Source: Lumbricus terrestris
Taxonomy: Eukaryota; Annelida; Clitellata; Crassiclitellata; Lumbricidae
Direction: 5' to 3'
Assembly: GCA_949752735.1 (NCBI GenBank)
Contig: OX457043.1
Coordinates: 41,186,087 to 41,250,086 of the forward strand
Length of the DNA: 64,000 bases
Both the position numbers and the translations under genes were made by a program. The notes under the pieces were generated by a model. That model did not search any database, was not told the origin of the DNA, and saw only the letters and a program-made list of their open reading frames with translations. Positions 22,692-33,803 of this stretch are shown piece by piece. Each line of letters opens with the position of its first letter. The first letter of the stretch is position 1.

Positions 22692-25676
22692 CTACCAACT
22701 CATGTCTACAGCTCTTCTTTTCTTGTCTTGACCACTTGTCGGGTCCATACACGAGTTCCTTGTTTTACTGTCAACCATTCTCCTATTCAATTTCAATGTA
22801 CTTCCGTTTCTCATTTCTGAATCTCCAGTACTTCCTTCCTTCCAACTGAACACATTTAAATCTCCGCAAGACTTCCATCTTACTCTTTCTAATGACTCAG
22901 TCCCTCTACTAAAGTCATTACTATTCTCTCTTTCATTAATAACACTTTTAGGATATGACCTCTTCTTGTCATTCCATGTTCTGCCTCTCCATCTACTCTC
23001 GTCATGGCATACTCCACCTGTTTCTCTCTGTTTTCTTGCAAACTCATTACCATAGGTCTTTCTATACCATGGTTTATTTTCCCAATATCTTCCCTTAGTC
23101 TCAACTATGTCTCTTTCACCTCTACACCTCCAATTTAATCTACTAGACCTATCACTGTCTTCTCCATTGTTCCTGTTGAACTCTCTAGGCCTTTGTCTAT
23201 AATTTCTCCTATTGTCACGATTCACATATCTCTCGTTCCAATTATAATTTCTCCTATTCACTTCATTGTCATCGGTATATCTTCTATACATCCATCCATT
23301 TTGTCTCTTAGACTGGTTCTCACATCTCCTGTAATTATTCTCATTATTCTCCCAATCAACTTGATGCTTCGTATGTCTCTTCTTATTCTCATTAACACTA
23401 CTTGATTCATATCTATCACCTGTGATCATATATCTATCTTGAGTTTCTATTAATTCCAACGGTTCACCTTTGAAACTCTTCTTTACCTTTGGTTTATACA
23501 ACAAACCATTCTTCTTCTTATATAGAACCTCATCTGTTCTATTATCCTCTCCGTTCCCGCCTAATGCTTTGTTCCAGCACTTCTTCAATGTTTCGTCTAT
23601 ACTCTGTAATTCTTGAACTTCTTTCGTCGTAATATTCAAGTTCGGCATTTCAGTTACGTGCAGTGGTTTGTACTTCGCTACCTTCTTTACCTCTGCTCTC
23701 GTTTCAACTGCTTCCATCACTTCACTTTCGTCACTAGTCTCTATGACGTCACTTACTACTTCGTCATTTACATCGCTCATGACGTCACATTCGAATCGTA
23801 CTTTCTCCTTCGTTTTTCGTCTTTGTGATTCATCACTCACAGTTCTCTTGATTATTCCTTTATTCTCAACTGTTTCAACGATCTCCTTTTTATTCGCATT
23901 ATCTCTCTCTTCATTTTTATCACCGTAGATGGTTTCATCTGTAGTTTCATTCCCTACTAGAAATTTTAATCCTTTCATTCTTCCAATGATTACGGGTATT
24001 ATTGGTTCCTCCATGACCATTGCTTCGACATTTCCAGTGAAATACTCGCCCTCAATATTTATCTTAGCTACGGGAAAACATCTCAGACTCCCGTCTACTA
24101 AAATACAATGCGTTTCTTTCCCTGTAAGATCGCTATCTCTAATCAACGACCTCTTAACAATGCACGTGCTCGAGCCTGAGTCATAAAGACAGCTCGCACT
24201 CACGCCATTTACTTTCACTTGACACTCGTTCCGACTTTCCAAATCGATACAACCATCTTTCCTTTCTGTTACTATGGCACTTGCTGCCACATGCATCGGT
24301 AATTCTACATCTCTCTTCTTCTCTTCCTTTCGTTCCATTGTTTCATTAATTTCACGCGGTCTTGCGATCTCTCGCTCTTGGGCTACTTTATATGCACGGT
24401 TCTCGTAAACCATCACCGCTGCTGCTGTGTGTTTAACAACTCCCTTTTGTTTATGTACACATTCAAATGCCTTGTGCCCACCTTTTCCACAAATAAAACA
24501 AATTACTTTGTGTTCTGCTGCCTGCTCTCTCTCTCTACTAAATCCTCTGTTAAAATTCCCACTGTGATTCATCTCCCTGTTCGGCCTCGCATCACCTCTA
24601 CCTCTATTTACATTACTCGTAAATCTCTCTTTTGATTTATCCTCAAATGTTCGAGCATTACCTCTGTCGTTGTGGCATTTCATCGCTGGCTTCACAGTAC
24701 TCTCAACATACTTATAGCCATGCGCCTCAATATATGACTCCGCACACGACAACATCTCACTCAAACTGGTTTTCCCTTTCTCTTTGATAAACATTCTTAA
24801 CTCGCTGCTGCATGTGAGAAAGAACTGATCTTTCAGTAATAAGTCCTCCATACCTTCGTATGTTTTCTCAAATCCGGCTTGCAGTAGCCATTGTTGCATA
24901 TACCTTCGCAATCTGTGAACGAAGTTCGAAGGTGTCTCACCTTGCTCCATCTTACTCGTTTTAAACCTGTTGCGGCATCCGCCCTCAGTTAATTGGAATC
25001 TCTTTAACAAGTGTCCCTTCAGACACTCATAACTTTGTGCTTCCTCAGCTGACAACCTCTGATATACCTCCAGCGACCGTCCTTCAAGGTGCCTAGCTAG
25101 CATCAAAGACCAAACTTCAACCGGCACTTCGCAAGCAGTGCATGTCCTCTCAAATCGCAACAAGTATGCGTCCAAACAATCTTTTGTTTCATTAAATACA
25201 GGAAACTTAATGTCCTTCATGCCTTTGTGACTATAGCTTCCCTGGTATTGGCCATCTCCAATCATCGTATAGGTGGCCTCACCTCTGTTCTGCTCATTTC
25301 TAGACTCTATTTCTTTTAGTCTCACTTGGACTTCAAGTCTCTTAATTTCTAAGTCTCTGTCTCTAATCTCCCTTGCTTCGGCTGCTTGGCTCTCTCGCTC
25401 AAGTCTAGTTTCAGCTGCTTGTCTCTCACGCTCAATCCTAGCATCATTTGCTTCCCTCTCCATCCTGGCATCATTGGCTTCTCTCGCAAGTCTTGCCTCA
25501 GCTAATTTGGCCAATTCACGTGCCTCAGCTTTGGCTTCTTTTGCTGCTTCTCTTTCGTCAGCTCTCTGCTGTCGAAGTTCATTCTGTTTTTCTCTAACAA
25601 ATTCCTTCAACTCCTCTCCTTGCAACTTCAATCGTTCCCCAAGTGCAATCCATTGATCAAAATCCGTTATCGACAT
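22692..25676 (-). CDS. Gag-protease polyprotein with Trp/Arg/Asn-rich tail (element 1)
   Basis: 994 residues, intact. Residues about 25-135 are a highly charged Ala/Glu/Arg coiled coil. About 150-330 is a retrotransposon gag/capsid domain (DIKFPVFNETKDCLDAYLLR, RFQLTEGG, SNFVHRLRRYMQQW). A CCHC zinc knuckle CFICGKGGHKAFEC lies near 390, and an aspartic protease with DSGSS near 495 and IIGRMKG about 70 residues later. Near 690-715 is a short piece of an integrase N-terminal region (ELQSIDETLKKC, NGLLYK). It joins directly to a GEPLELIETQDRYMITGDR stretch, without the zinc-binding or DDE core. The last about 250 residues are rich in Arg, Asn, Trp and Tyr, with WMYRRY, LNWR and WYRK motifs matched in element 2. 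The protein would form particles and bind RNA. The tail's role is unknown. Confidence 0.88.
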   Translation of the reverse strand: MSITDFDQWIALGERLKLQGEELKEFVREKQNELRQQRADEREAAKEAKAEARELAKLAEARLAREANDARMEREANDARIERERQAAETRLERESQAAEAREIRDRDLEIKRLEVQVRLKEIESRNEQNRGEATYTMIGDGQYQGSYSHKGMKDIKFPVFNETKDCLDAYLLRFERTCTACEVPVEVWSLMLARHLEGRSLEVYQRLSAEEAQSYECLKGHLLKRFQLTEGGCRNRFKTSKMEQGETPSNFVHRLRRYMQQWLLQAGFEKTYEGMEDLLLKDQFFLTCSSELRMFIKEKGKTSLSEMLSCAESYIEAHGYKYVESTVKPAMKCHNDRGNARTFEDKSKERFTSNVNRGRGDARPNREMNHSGNFNRGFSREREQAAEHKVICFICGKGGHKAFECVHKQKGVVKHTAAAVMVYENRAYKVAQEREIARPREINETMERKEEKKRDVELPMHVAASAIVTERKDGCIDLESRNECQVKVNGVSASCLYDSGSSTCIVKRSLIRDSDLTGKETHCILVDGSLRCFPVAKINIEGEYFTGNVEAMVMEEPIIPVIIGRMKGLKFLVGNETTDETIYGDKNEERDNANKKEIVETVENKGIIKRTVSDESQRRKTKEKVRFECDVMSDVNDEVVSDVIETSDESEVMEAVETRAEVKKVAKYKPLHVTEMPNLNITTKEVQELQSIDETLKKCWNKALGGNGEDNRTDEVLYKKKNGLLYKPKVKKSFKGEPLELIETQDRYMITGDRYESSSVNENKKRHTKHQVDWENNENNYRRCENQSKRQNGWMYRRYTDDNEVNRRNYNWNERYVNRDNRRNYRQRPREFNRNNGEDSDRSSRLNWRCRGERDIVETKGRYWENKPWYRKTYGNEFARKQRETGGVCHDESRWRGRTWNDKKRSYPKSVINERENSNDFSRGTESLERVRWKSCGDLNVFSWKEGSTGDSEMRNGSTLKLNRRMVDSKTRNSCMDPTSGQDKKRRAVDMSW

Positions 25677-26002
25677 TCTTACTTACTTACTTTTTAAAGT
25701 CCCAGTAAGTTTAACTTAAATAGCCACGCGCTATTAAATTCACCAAAATTCACAATCAACAATTATTGTTATTCGAATAATTATTACTGTTTCGCAGAGT
25801 GCCCTCTTAGATCTAACAGATATATGCTCTGCTGTCTAACTCTATAGATTATCGCACGGCGTTCAATAAGGTTTAGCCTACACTTCACCTAATGCTGCAA
25901 TGTTCGATAACAAATTCTCTACCGTACTAGTTAAGTCTTTGACTTCAAATGTCAGTAATGTTCACTTTAAATTAACAGTTATTACCGCTAATTAATATCC
26001 TG

Positions 26003-26019
26003 GAACTCGGGCAACCCCA
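26003..26019 (-). promoter_or_regulatory. Candidate primer-binding site of element 1
   Basis: On the reverse strand, TGGGGTTGCCCGAGTTC begins four bases inside the 5' LTR. Position and TGG start fit a tRNA primer-binding site, but I cannot assign the tRNA. Confidence 0.4.
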
Positions 26020-26023
26020 TCAC

Positions 26024-27051
26024 TGTAGCCTATTAAATGCATATTGACTCGGTCCGGAGTGAAGTGATTACTAGACATTATGATGATCTGTATCAAAGGA
26101 CCAGTATTTTGATATAAAGATATATTGTTAACAAACATTGAATATTTACAAGCATACAATGAAATCTTATTTACTTAGTTGGCGTTTCTTATTTAATTCT
26201 ATTAATAATGCTTAGCTTGATTTCACAGAAGAGATTTCTATTTCATCGTTCTGCAATGTATTTCGGCTTTTCTGTACTTCAGTAGAATTCTTGTAGATTC
26301 ACCATAAGACGATGATGAAAATGCAACCATGTGCTCTGTATAGTGACGTAGGATAATGTTAATCGAAGACGGTTGTACCCAGATCGAATACAAGGTCGCT
26401 TCAACATGCAATACTTCCGTAACGTCAATATCACACTCCACCAGATGAGAATTTCCTTCTCGAATATGTAGAATGACCCCAACGGTCAGACCAGAGCAGA
26501 CAAGACCAAAATTGTCTCTCAAACACGCAATTCAAATGTCTCTCGAATTGTTCTCGACCAAACTGCTGATCCCACGGATGCCAGAGACCACAACTTTGAT
26601 TCTCTGCACCGTTTCCCAAGTCACTCAAATGTCACGTCCCGTTTTACAACAAGGAACGCGACGACAATTCATCCCGACAGTGGTATAAACTTTAAATAGT
26701 TGCCTGCCTTCTGCAAACCAACCATTTCTCACCACCTTCATGTCGGAAATCAAACGTCTTTTTCGTTTTAGTTCTGACGTATTAATTTCCTTTCAATTTT
26801 AGCCGTTGCGTTAATTTGACGTTCGCGATTGGCTGCATACCGTGAATGTTTACGTGGACATAACTTCCATAGCAACATTGTCATGACATCGCCTCGCTAT
26901 TACGCTAGATACTCGGAAATCTAGTGCTTAAATCGCCAACGGTTATTAACTTAGAAACGCCGTCTAAATTGATTATCTTAACTCTTACCTATATTAACGA
27001 TTAAACATGTAATTTGATTAGTTTACTGTATAAGCAATATAATTCGCTACA
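26024..27051 (-). repeat. 5' LTR of element 1
   Basis: 1,028 bp, near-identical to 20281-21308. It should contain the promoter for the gag transcript on the reverse strand. Confidence 0.95.
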
Positions 27052-27229
27052 AACCGGTAATGCGATCTCACATGTTGCCGGTTATACGCTGAGATAAACA
27101 TGCATGCGATATGGTATACAGATCCGTGATATATAAATATATATAATGATATAGAGGTAGCGATGTGGTTGCGTCAGCAAGAGGCGTGTCTGTGGTGACG
27201 TATATATATATTTTTATATATGATATATA

Positions 27230-28439
27230 CACCGTGATTCAAAAAAAGTAAGCCAAAATGTTTTTCAAATATCTCCAATGCCTGATAACATATCACACTA
27301 AACATTTTCAAATATTTAGAGAATTGGACCAAGAATATGATTCCAAAATTTGATGAGATAAAGTTGAACGGATAAAAAGATATGTATCTTTCAACTTCAT
27401 ATGCCGAAATTTCAGTTTACAAGCAATTTTCTGTTAGATTCAATAAAATGTAAGTCAAACTGTTTTTCTTATATCTCTAATGCCTGATGACTAATCATGC
27501 TAAAATTTTCCAGATATGTAGAGAATTGAATAACAACATGATTCCCACAGTTTGGTTTGATTATTTAATTAAATAAGATGCTCAAAATGTCCTCCTGCTG
27601 CTTGCACGCAAGCCTGGAGGAGCTGGCGCCATTGGGCAACAGCATCGTCGATTATCCGCTGGTCCAGGTCATCCCACACATCCATCAAGCACTACTTCAG
27701 ATCGTTTATACCATGGATTGTTGTCTACTCGGTCTTGCATCAAGCTCCACACTTTATGGTCGACAGGATTCAAATCTGGGCTGTTCGGAGGCCATAATGT
27801 GAGAGAAATGAAGTCTGGCATCTCTCTTGTCAGCATTTCAATGGTTCCCTTGGCTCTGTGGGCTGGGACACTGTACTGTTGAAAAAAACCCAGCCTTCTG
27901 GGGCTAGATTTCTGATCACAGATAGAGTATGTTGTGAGAGTAGAACGTTGCGATAATAGGATCCATTAATTTTTACTCCAGGGTCACTGAAGACCAAAAT
28001 TGGGAACTATCAAGCGTCGAAACCGCAAAAACACCATAACAGACTTGCTGAAAACTGAAGTTTCGGGAGATGAAGTTGAAATATTCATATCTTTCTATCC
28101 GCTCAAATTTATGACTTGATATTTTGGAATCCCATTCTTGATTCAATTCTCTAAATATTTGGAAAATTTTACTATGATTAATTATCAGGCCATAAAGATA
28201 CTGAAAAAGTTTGACTCACATTTTATTGAATCTAACAGAAAATTGCTTGTAAACTGAAATTTCGGCATATGAAGTTGAAAGATACATATCTTTTTATCCG
28301 TTCAACTTTTTCTCATGAAATCTTGGAATCATATTCTTGGTCCAATTCTCTAAATATTTGGAAAATTTTAGCGTGATATGTTATCAGGCATTGGAGATAT
28401 ATGAAAAATAATTTGGCTTACTTTTTTTGAATCACGGTG
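27230..28439 (-). mobile_element. Tc1/mariner-like element with doubled terminal repeats
   Basis: Termini caccgtgattcaaaaaaagt and its inverse ending at 28439, flanked by TA (27228-27229 and 28440-28441). Each arm contains two diverged copies of a block of about 200 bases (start phrases gtaagccaaaatgtttttc and gtaagtcaaactgtttttc on the left), giving long compound inverted repeats. A decayed transposase lies between on the reverse strand. Confidence 0.88.
27575..27900 (-). pseudogene. mariner-family transposase, decayed C-terminal half
   Basis: Reverse-strand fragments spell WPPNSPDLNPVDHKVWSLMQ, then in other frames DDLDQRIIDDAVAQWRQ-like and QAAGGHFEHL-like phrases. The block upstream reads FQQYSVPAHRAK. 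The Asp expected in the QQD(G/S)APAH motif is Tyr, so a catalytic residue is lost in addition to several frameshifts. The N-terminal half is absent. Confidence 0.8.
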
Positions 28440-28828
28440 TACAAACATTGAGACTTGAGGTCGTGGGTTTGTCCGGTACATGTGGTTAAATTGCGCATAG
28501 ATAGTTTGTGTATCTTCTAATCTGCACAAGTCTTAGACCGAGATCTGTCTGGTTAATCTACTCGCTATTCGTTTGACGGTTATGAGCCAGATTTTACGTG
28601 GAAGGCAATACACATCAGCGATCATGGCTACTATTATAGGAACACAATTGTTCCGTTTTCCGTTTATAGTTATATTTAGGCTACTCTCAATATTCAGAGC
28701 TCTGTAAAAAAAAGTACAAAAAACAGGCGCTATATAAATGTATGAAAACAATGCAATGCAAAATGGTAGGCTAACACCATTTAAGTGATCAACCAGTCGT
28801 GTACAAGTGTACATGTATATGTTGAGGG

Positions 28829-29170
28829 GGGTCCGTAGCTCAGTGGAGAGAGCGTTGGCCGATAAACTGAGAGTCATTATCGCGACCCGGGTTCAAGCCT
28901 CGCTCAGGGCAAAAATTTATTTGAATTTTCTGTTAGCTGCCAGTGGCGCTTTCTGTTGTGTTGTTTGACTCGGGTCTGTTGAAAAATAAGTTAGCCCCTC
29001 CCATTTCTGGCTTGGCCGATCAGGAGCGTTCCAACACTTGGGCCATTAGTGTTAAGTTACCGAACCTGTTGTAGCCGACCTGCGTGTCGTGCGAAGCTGG
29101 CCGTATTTCGTATAACCTTGTACCTGTAATCGTTCTGCGGTGTGTCAGATTGAATTTGAATAAACGAATA
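28829..29170 (+). mobile_element. SINE with a tRNA-like head (second family)
   Basis: Starts with a tRNA-like segment at 28831-28910: gtccgtagctcagtggagag contains an A box, and cgacccgggttcaagcctcg contains a B box. A unique body of about 250 bases follows, ending near attgaatttgaataaacga. The tRNA part has an unusual middle and is followed directly by a body, so I call a SINE and not a tRNA gene. The body is unrelated to the SINE family at 7908. Confidence 0.65.
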
Positions 29171-29234
29171 TTATTAATCTATTAATTCCATGATCAGAAA
29201 GAATTGCCTTAAATCCGATGCGGTGGGATTTAAC

Positions 29235-29580
29235 CACTGAACTTAAGCATTGATATGCGTGGTTGATTGGTTTGGTACATGGTGAAGTGTGCATAGTGAG
29301 TGCGCTATGGTATTTTGATATGGTGTTTTGGTATACAAAATGTAGCTTAATCAATTGGTGGTTAACGATGTATTTATATGGTATACATATATGCTGGACT
29401 GGCATCTCGTTTATTATATACATGTATACAAGGTGAGTTCGATATTCGGCGATGGTATGGTGTGTTGGTATAGAACTTAGTGTGGTGGTACATGCACATT
29501 ATAACTTTGTCATGGTATGGTGTATTTTGCTTTGGTATGGTATATTTTGCTAATACTAGTGTTTTGATGAATGGAAATCT
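29235..29580. repeat. Degenerate tggtatggtgtattttg repeats
   Basis: Loosely repeated ggtatggtgt and ggtattttga phrases over about 340 bases. No gene recognised. Confidence 0.6.
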
Positions 29581-29629
29581 TTCCAACTTCATATTGTTTC
29601 TTTAGTTCCAATTCAAAGCATGCAGCAAA

Positions 29630-29728
29630 GATGTACATGTATGATGTACATGTATGATGTACAAGTATGATGTAAGCTTACATGTATGATGTACGTGTAT
29701 GATGTACATGTATGATGTACATGCATAA
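29630..29728. repeat. 13 bp minisatellite gatgtacatgtat
   Basis: About seven copies of gatgtacatgtat with an internal palindromic gtaagcttac variant. Confidence 0.9.
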
Positions 29729-30087
29729 TTGTATATGAGCCAAGGATTTAAGGAATTGTGGCTTTTCATCTCATCTCACTCTGAATAACGTTACTTTGTC
29801 TTCATAAGGTAACCTATTAATAGGGCTTGGCTTCCTTTGCGGCTGCACATCATAGATTGAATTGAATTGTATATTTGAATGCATAGAGCGAGTGGGATAT
29901 GCAGTCGGATAAGCTGTCGGACACGGAGAATCCTCTGACGAAACAGGTGACCAGTACTGGTGACGTCTTCATCGTAACCCAGGGCAACCGACAGTGGCGA
30001 TCAGGACTTGGAGAATGCTTCTCAGACAGCCAATCATGTCAGTAGCTACATATCGTCACTATCGTCTCTTTTGGAATGGTATATATA
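29729..30087. other. Gene-free stretch
   Basis: Nothing recognised other than the target sequence of the downstream MITE. Confidence 0.35.
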
Positions 30088-30265
30088 CAGGGCTTAAAGT
30101 GTGGCTGGACGGTCATGGACGGCGTCCATGCACTTATTTTACAATCTGAACGCCGTCCAGCCACTTATTGGCCAGCAATGACTAGAAAGGTAAGGGGCGT
30201 CCAGGCACTTCTTTTGGAAAGATAAGGGGCGTCCAGGCACTTCTTTTTTCACACTTTAAGCACTG
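30088..30265. mobile_element. hAT-type MITE
   Basis: 178 bp with termini cagggcttaaagtg and cactttaagcactg (one mismatch), flanked by the 8 bp duplication tatatata (30080-30087 and 30266-30273). Two internal copies of ggggcgtccaggcacttctt occur near the right end. Confidence 0.85.
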
Positions 30266-30273
30266 TATATATA

Positions 30274-30382
30274 ATTATGTATGTATGTATGTATGTATGT
30301 ATGTATGCATGTATGCATGTATGCATGTATGCATGTATGCATGTATGCATGTATGCATGTATGTGCGTATGTATGTATGTTG
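30274..30382. repeat. (ATGT/ATGC)n microsatellite
   Basis: About 105 bases of tatg tetranucleotides alternating gtatgt and gcatgt. Confidence 0.95.
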
Positions 30383-30617
30383 TTAGGTGGGTGCAGATAA
30401 GCATTCACACGTGCCAAGTAGATAGGTATTCCTGGCGCGTGAACTCCGGTCCACCTTCCTTCCCATGGACTATAAATAAGGTAGCTGGTCTGGCTGGCCA
30501 CCATCGTAAGACCACCTTGTGTTTCTTGACTATAGCAGGTGTCCACTCTGCTGCTGTGGTTTCTTTTTAACCCGTTTTCTTCCAGGTCGACGTTCTTGTC
30601 TGCTGGATCGATTCTGT

Positions 30618-30641
30618 TGGTGTGTGTGTGTGTGTGTGAGT

Positions 30642-30680
<39 letters not shown>

Positions 30681-30713
30681 TGTGTGTGTGTGTGTGTGTG
30701 AGTGTGGGTGTGT
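30618..30713. repeat. (TG)n microsatellite
   Basis: About 95 bases of tg with scattered tgag. Confidence 0.95.
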
Positions 30714-30800
30714 TTCTTGTGGTGGACCGTTCGTTGGGTCTTCTGATGCCTTCCTTTACAACCGTATTCGACTGCTTGTAAATAACTGTTGCACAGTGTA

Positions 30801-32203
30801 CAGGGTGGCTCAAAAAAAAACGTACCACCGGGGAAAATGCGATATCTTCGCCGCCGATTGAACTTTTTCTGCGAAAATATCCCAATTTGTAGGAGAATGA
30901 ATTTCCAACAATCCCTGAAAGTTTCATTTGAAACTTTTCATGTTTGCAAAAGTTACAGCTGTTCAAACTTAAAATTTCGTTTTTTCAAATATCCGCGTAA
31001 AATTTACGTCACTTGTAGATTTCCATGTCATATGATATCACTTTTCCCTACGACCTCAGCATTCGGTTTTGCAGTTTATTGTAAGGTATAATGAGAGTGT
31101 CCACTCTCTGCCTTAACACAAGCTCAAATTCTTTTTGTGAAGCTCAGTATGGCCTTGTTGGTCGGGTCCTGCGGCAACTGACCCCACATTAGCAGCAAGA
31201 CTTGCTTCAGCTGGCCAATGTTCTCCAACTTGGGATTAAATGTCTTGCAGCGTTCCAGCATAGCTCCCCAGACGTGATAAACAAGAGGGTTAAGGTCTGG
31301 CGAGTTTGTAAATCATCTTTGCCAATGCATTTACTTCAGTTGATGTCAATAAGGTAGCGCCATCATAATCAACCTTGCCGTGCGAGCAAGCAGGCGCACT
31401 GTCCTGCTGCATAATAAAACCAGATGTTAGAGCATACCTGGTCTTCAATGAGTCTGGGTAAGCGAGTTCAATGATGAGTTTGACATCTAACCTACTGAAT
31501 TGGATTAATTGCAGTCTTTTCTTGCAGCCGCAACACACGCCGGCATATCTGATGCCGAAACCACGATTTGCTTTGCAAACTTGACCTTTCGATTACCAAG
31601 CGAATTTCGTGAAAATCGCGCTTTTTCCGTCAGATCAAGCGACCACTTCCTGCCTCTCTTCCGACATCTGATCTTCGTTACATAAACACGTTTGCAGATA
31701 GTCTTCAATGTGCTCAGGCTCCACTTTTCACTGGGTATTTTGCTATGATCACGCGATGTCTCAGTCTCTGTTCATGCAAAGTCCGAGTTCCCATTTGATC
31801 TTTTGCAGAAACTTTGCCCATGACGTTCATTGTTTGGGTTCACCAATTGAGACCTTAATCTATAAAATATCACCAAATACCAGCAGATTGCTTCATAAAC
31901 AGCTTCTTTACAGCTCATAGTGAGGTCGTATGACATCATCATCAATGTGTGTGTGTTGTAATTTGCCAAACATCCTAATGAAATCACTTGTATTGGAGCA
32001 TGATTCTCCGGATAATTGAAAAAACGAAATTTTAAGTTTGAACAGCTGTAACTTTTGCAAACATGAAAAGTTTCAAATGAAACTTTCAGGGATTGTTGTA
32101 TATTCATTCCCCTTCAAATTGTGAAATTTTCGCAGAAAAACCCCAATCGGCTGCGAAGATATCGCATTTTCCCCGGTGGTACGTTTTTTTTTGAGCCACC
32201 CTG
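30801..32203 (-). mobile_element. Tc1/mariner-like element with long inverted repeats
   Basis: Termini cagggtggctcaaaaaaaa and its inverse ending at 32203, flanked by TA (30799-30800 and 32204-32205). The arms stay complementary for about 200 bases, for example tccctgaaagtttcatttga at about 30912 and its inverse at about 32075. A decayed reverse-strand transposase lies between. Confidence 0.92.
31130..31720 (-). pseudogene. mariner-family transposase, frameshifted
   Basis: Reverse-strand fragments in order: CRKRGRKWSLDLTEKARFSR (linker region), FIMQQDSAPACSHGK with the QQD motif intact, and NSPDLNPLVYHVWGAMLE followed by LKQVLLLMWGQLPQ. These fit the second half of a mariner-type transposase. 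The pieces lie in different frames, the first catalytic Asp is not identifiable and the N-terminal helix-turn-helix is missing. Confidence 0.82.
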
Positions 32204-32205
32204 TA

Positions 32206-32656
32206 CATAGCCAATAAAGGATTATATTTTTCAAACCGAGACCATATGATATAAATTATCTTCTTCTCTAGCTGAAAATGATAATAAATTAGTGTGTGTA
32301 TGGAGGAGATTGTTGAATAGCAACGCGCTGTCATGAAGCTAAGAAAAATGCATGTTATCTAAGCCTTTCACTCCATGGGGGGACTGTAAAATGAGCAGTA
32401 TGAAAGATGGTGGTTTGCAGGGATTATACATGTCATTATATCGACCAATTTTACCAAAATGTTTGTCAACGGTTGTGTGTAACATTGTAACAGTTAATGA
32501 TTGCATAATCCGTGAGCTGTGCGTAAATTTTTATTATTCTAAAATGACCCATAGTTTTGCCCAACTGTAACAATTAGGTCTACTTTCAACTCTGTACCAC
32601 AACGAGCTATATATCCGCATTAGGACTATTGCGAGAATATTCCCGTACTATTGTAC
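32206..32656. other. Gene-free stretch
   Basis: Nothing recognised between the mariner element and the solo LTR. Confidence 0.35.
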
Positions 32657-33709
32657 TGTGGCGGAAATCAGCCCTGAAACACCCCGACTGCAGAAACAGT
32701 TGCCCTCTCGGTCCGTAGGATGGCCGATTACCGATCGGGCGGGTGCCAGTCCAAATATGCCCGCGTGTCGTCTCAGGAGGGAGACGCAAGTCCGCCTTCG
32801 TTGTATTTCGAAGGTAGTGCAGCCCTCCCGACCGATTCGCCTCACCCAGGAAACACACGACGATGAAGTAAGGAAACACAGTTTATTCACGAAAACGGCA
32901 ATATGACTGTCATCAACTGCACACGACAGAGCTTCACACCGACTGCTGACGTAACGCTGACTAACTATCTCGAACGTGTCTGCTGTCTGACTCCTCCTCG
33001 CTGACTAAATGCATGGAGCAACGGGCTCCCTTATATACACTACAGGTCATACACGCCGGCGACGGACTTCAAAAAGACGCCGCCGTCGCAGGCGGAGGAA
33101 CATAAAGAGCTCACCGCTGCGGGGGAGAGGGGGAACATAAAGAGATGCCGCCAAGGCAAATACTACGCTGCCGCGGGTACATAAAGGGCTTGCCGCTGCG
33201 GGGGAGAGGGGAACACAAAGAGCTCGCCGACACGGCCAATACTACGTCGCCGCGGGTAATAGAGGCACATAAAGAGCTCACCGCTGCGGGGGAGAGGGGA
33301 ACATAAAGAGATGCCGACACGACCGATAACTATATGCGGCGCAGGCATCAACGATCACAGCCGCGGCCAATAACTACGTCGACGTGGGGGAGAAGGGAAC
33401 ACAAAGACGCCGCCGACAGGCCAATACTACGTCGCCGCGGGTAATAGGGGTACACAAAGGGCTCGCCGCTGCGGGGGAGAGAGGAACATAAAGACGCCGC
33501 CAACACGGCCAATACAACGTCGCCGCAGGTAATAGAGGCACATAAAGAGCTTGCCGCTGCGGGGGAGAGGGGAACATAAAGGCGCCGCCAATACAGTAAT
33601 TAAACAGGCCGGCGACCGACCGAGCGCGGTATACGAGCGGCTGAAAGAACACAAGCGCGGGGGGAAGGGCGGGCGCTACAGAAGCGGAGGCGAACCCAAT
33701 TTCGCCACA
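32657..33709 (+). mobile_element. Solo LTR (Metaviridae type)
   Basis: 1,053 bp beginning tgtggcggaaat and ending atttcgccaca (TG...CA ends with a short inverted repeat), flanked by a 4 bp duplication gtac (32653-32656 and 33710-33713). A TATA-like cttatatacac at about 33030-33040 suggests + orientation. No internal region is present, consistent with LTR-LTR recombination. It differs from the LTRs of elements 1-3, so it marks a fourth family. Confidence 0.82.
33100..33600. repeat. Minisatellite inside the solo LTR
   Basis: About six copies of an 80-100 bp unit centred on cgctgcgggggagagggga, followed by acataaag and a segment like cgccgacacggccaatacta. It lies downstream of the TATA-like site, so it would fall in the transcribed part of the LTR. 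Confidence 0.9.
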
Positions 33710-33803
33710 GTACTGAAAAAATTTGAAGCTGCCAGTAGGCTATTCTAAAAAAGTCATCTCTTTGACAAACTACAGATTAGTGAACTGTGCATCAAAGTTG
33801 TGC

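Larger units (their letters stand above)
20281..27051 (-). mobile_element. LTR retrotransposon 1 (Metaviridae, Gmr1-like order, internally deleted)
   Basis: 6,771 bp on the reverse strand, bounded by two 1,028 bp LTRs that begin TGTAG and end CTACA, with an exact 5 bp target duplication aaccg (20276-20280 and 27052-27056). The LTRs differ at one position I could see (tggattt versus ttgattt near 20475 and 26218), so the insertion is recent. A reverse-strand polypurine tract (agagggggcat) lies just inside the 3' LTR at about 21309-21322. It carries an intact gag-protease ORF and a separate RT-RNase H remnant. The integrase core and N-terminal half of RT are missing, so it cannot be autonomous. 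Element 2 (56117-63196) shares this layout. Confidence 0.93.

Noticed and set aside
23193..25656. Forward-strand frames antisense to the element 1 gag-protease ORF
   Set aside because: Shadow frames of a strongly supported reverse-strand gene.
28831..28910. Genuine tRNA gene
   Set aside because: A and B boxes are present but the anticodon arm and acceptor pairing do not look right, and the sequence runs into a SINE-like body. No tRNA secondary-structure search could be run.
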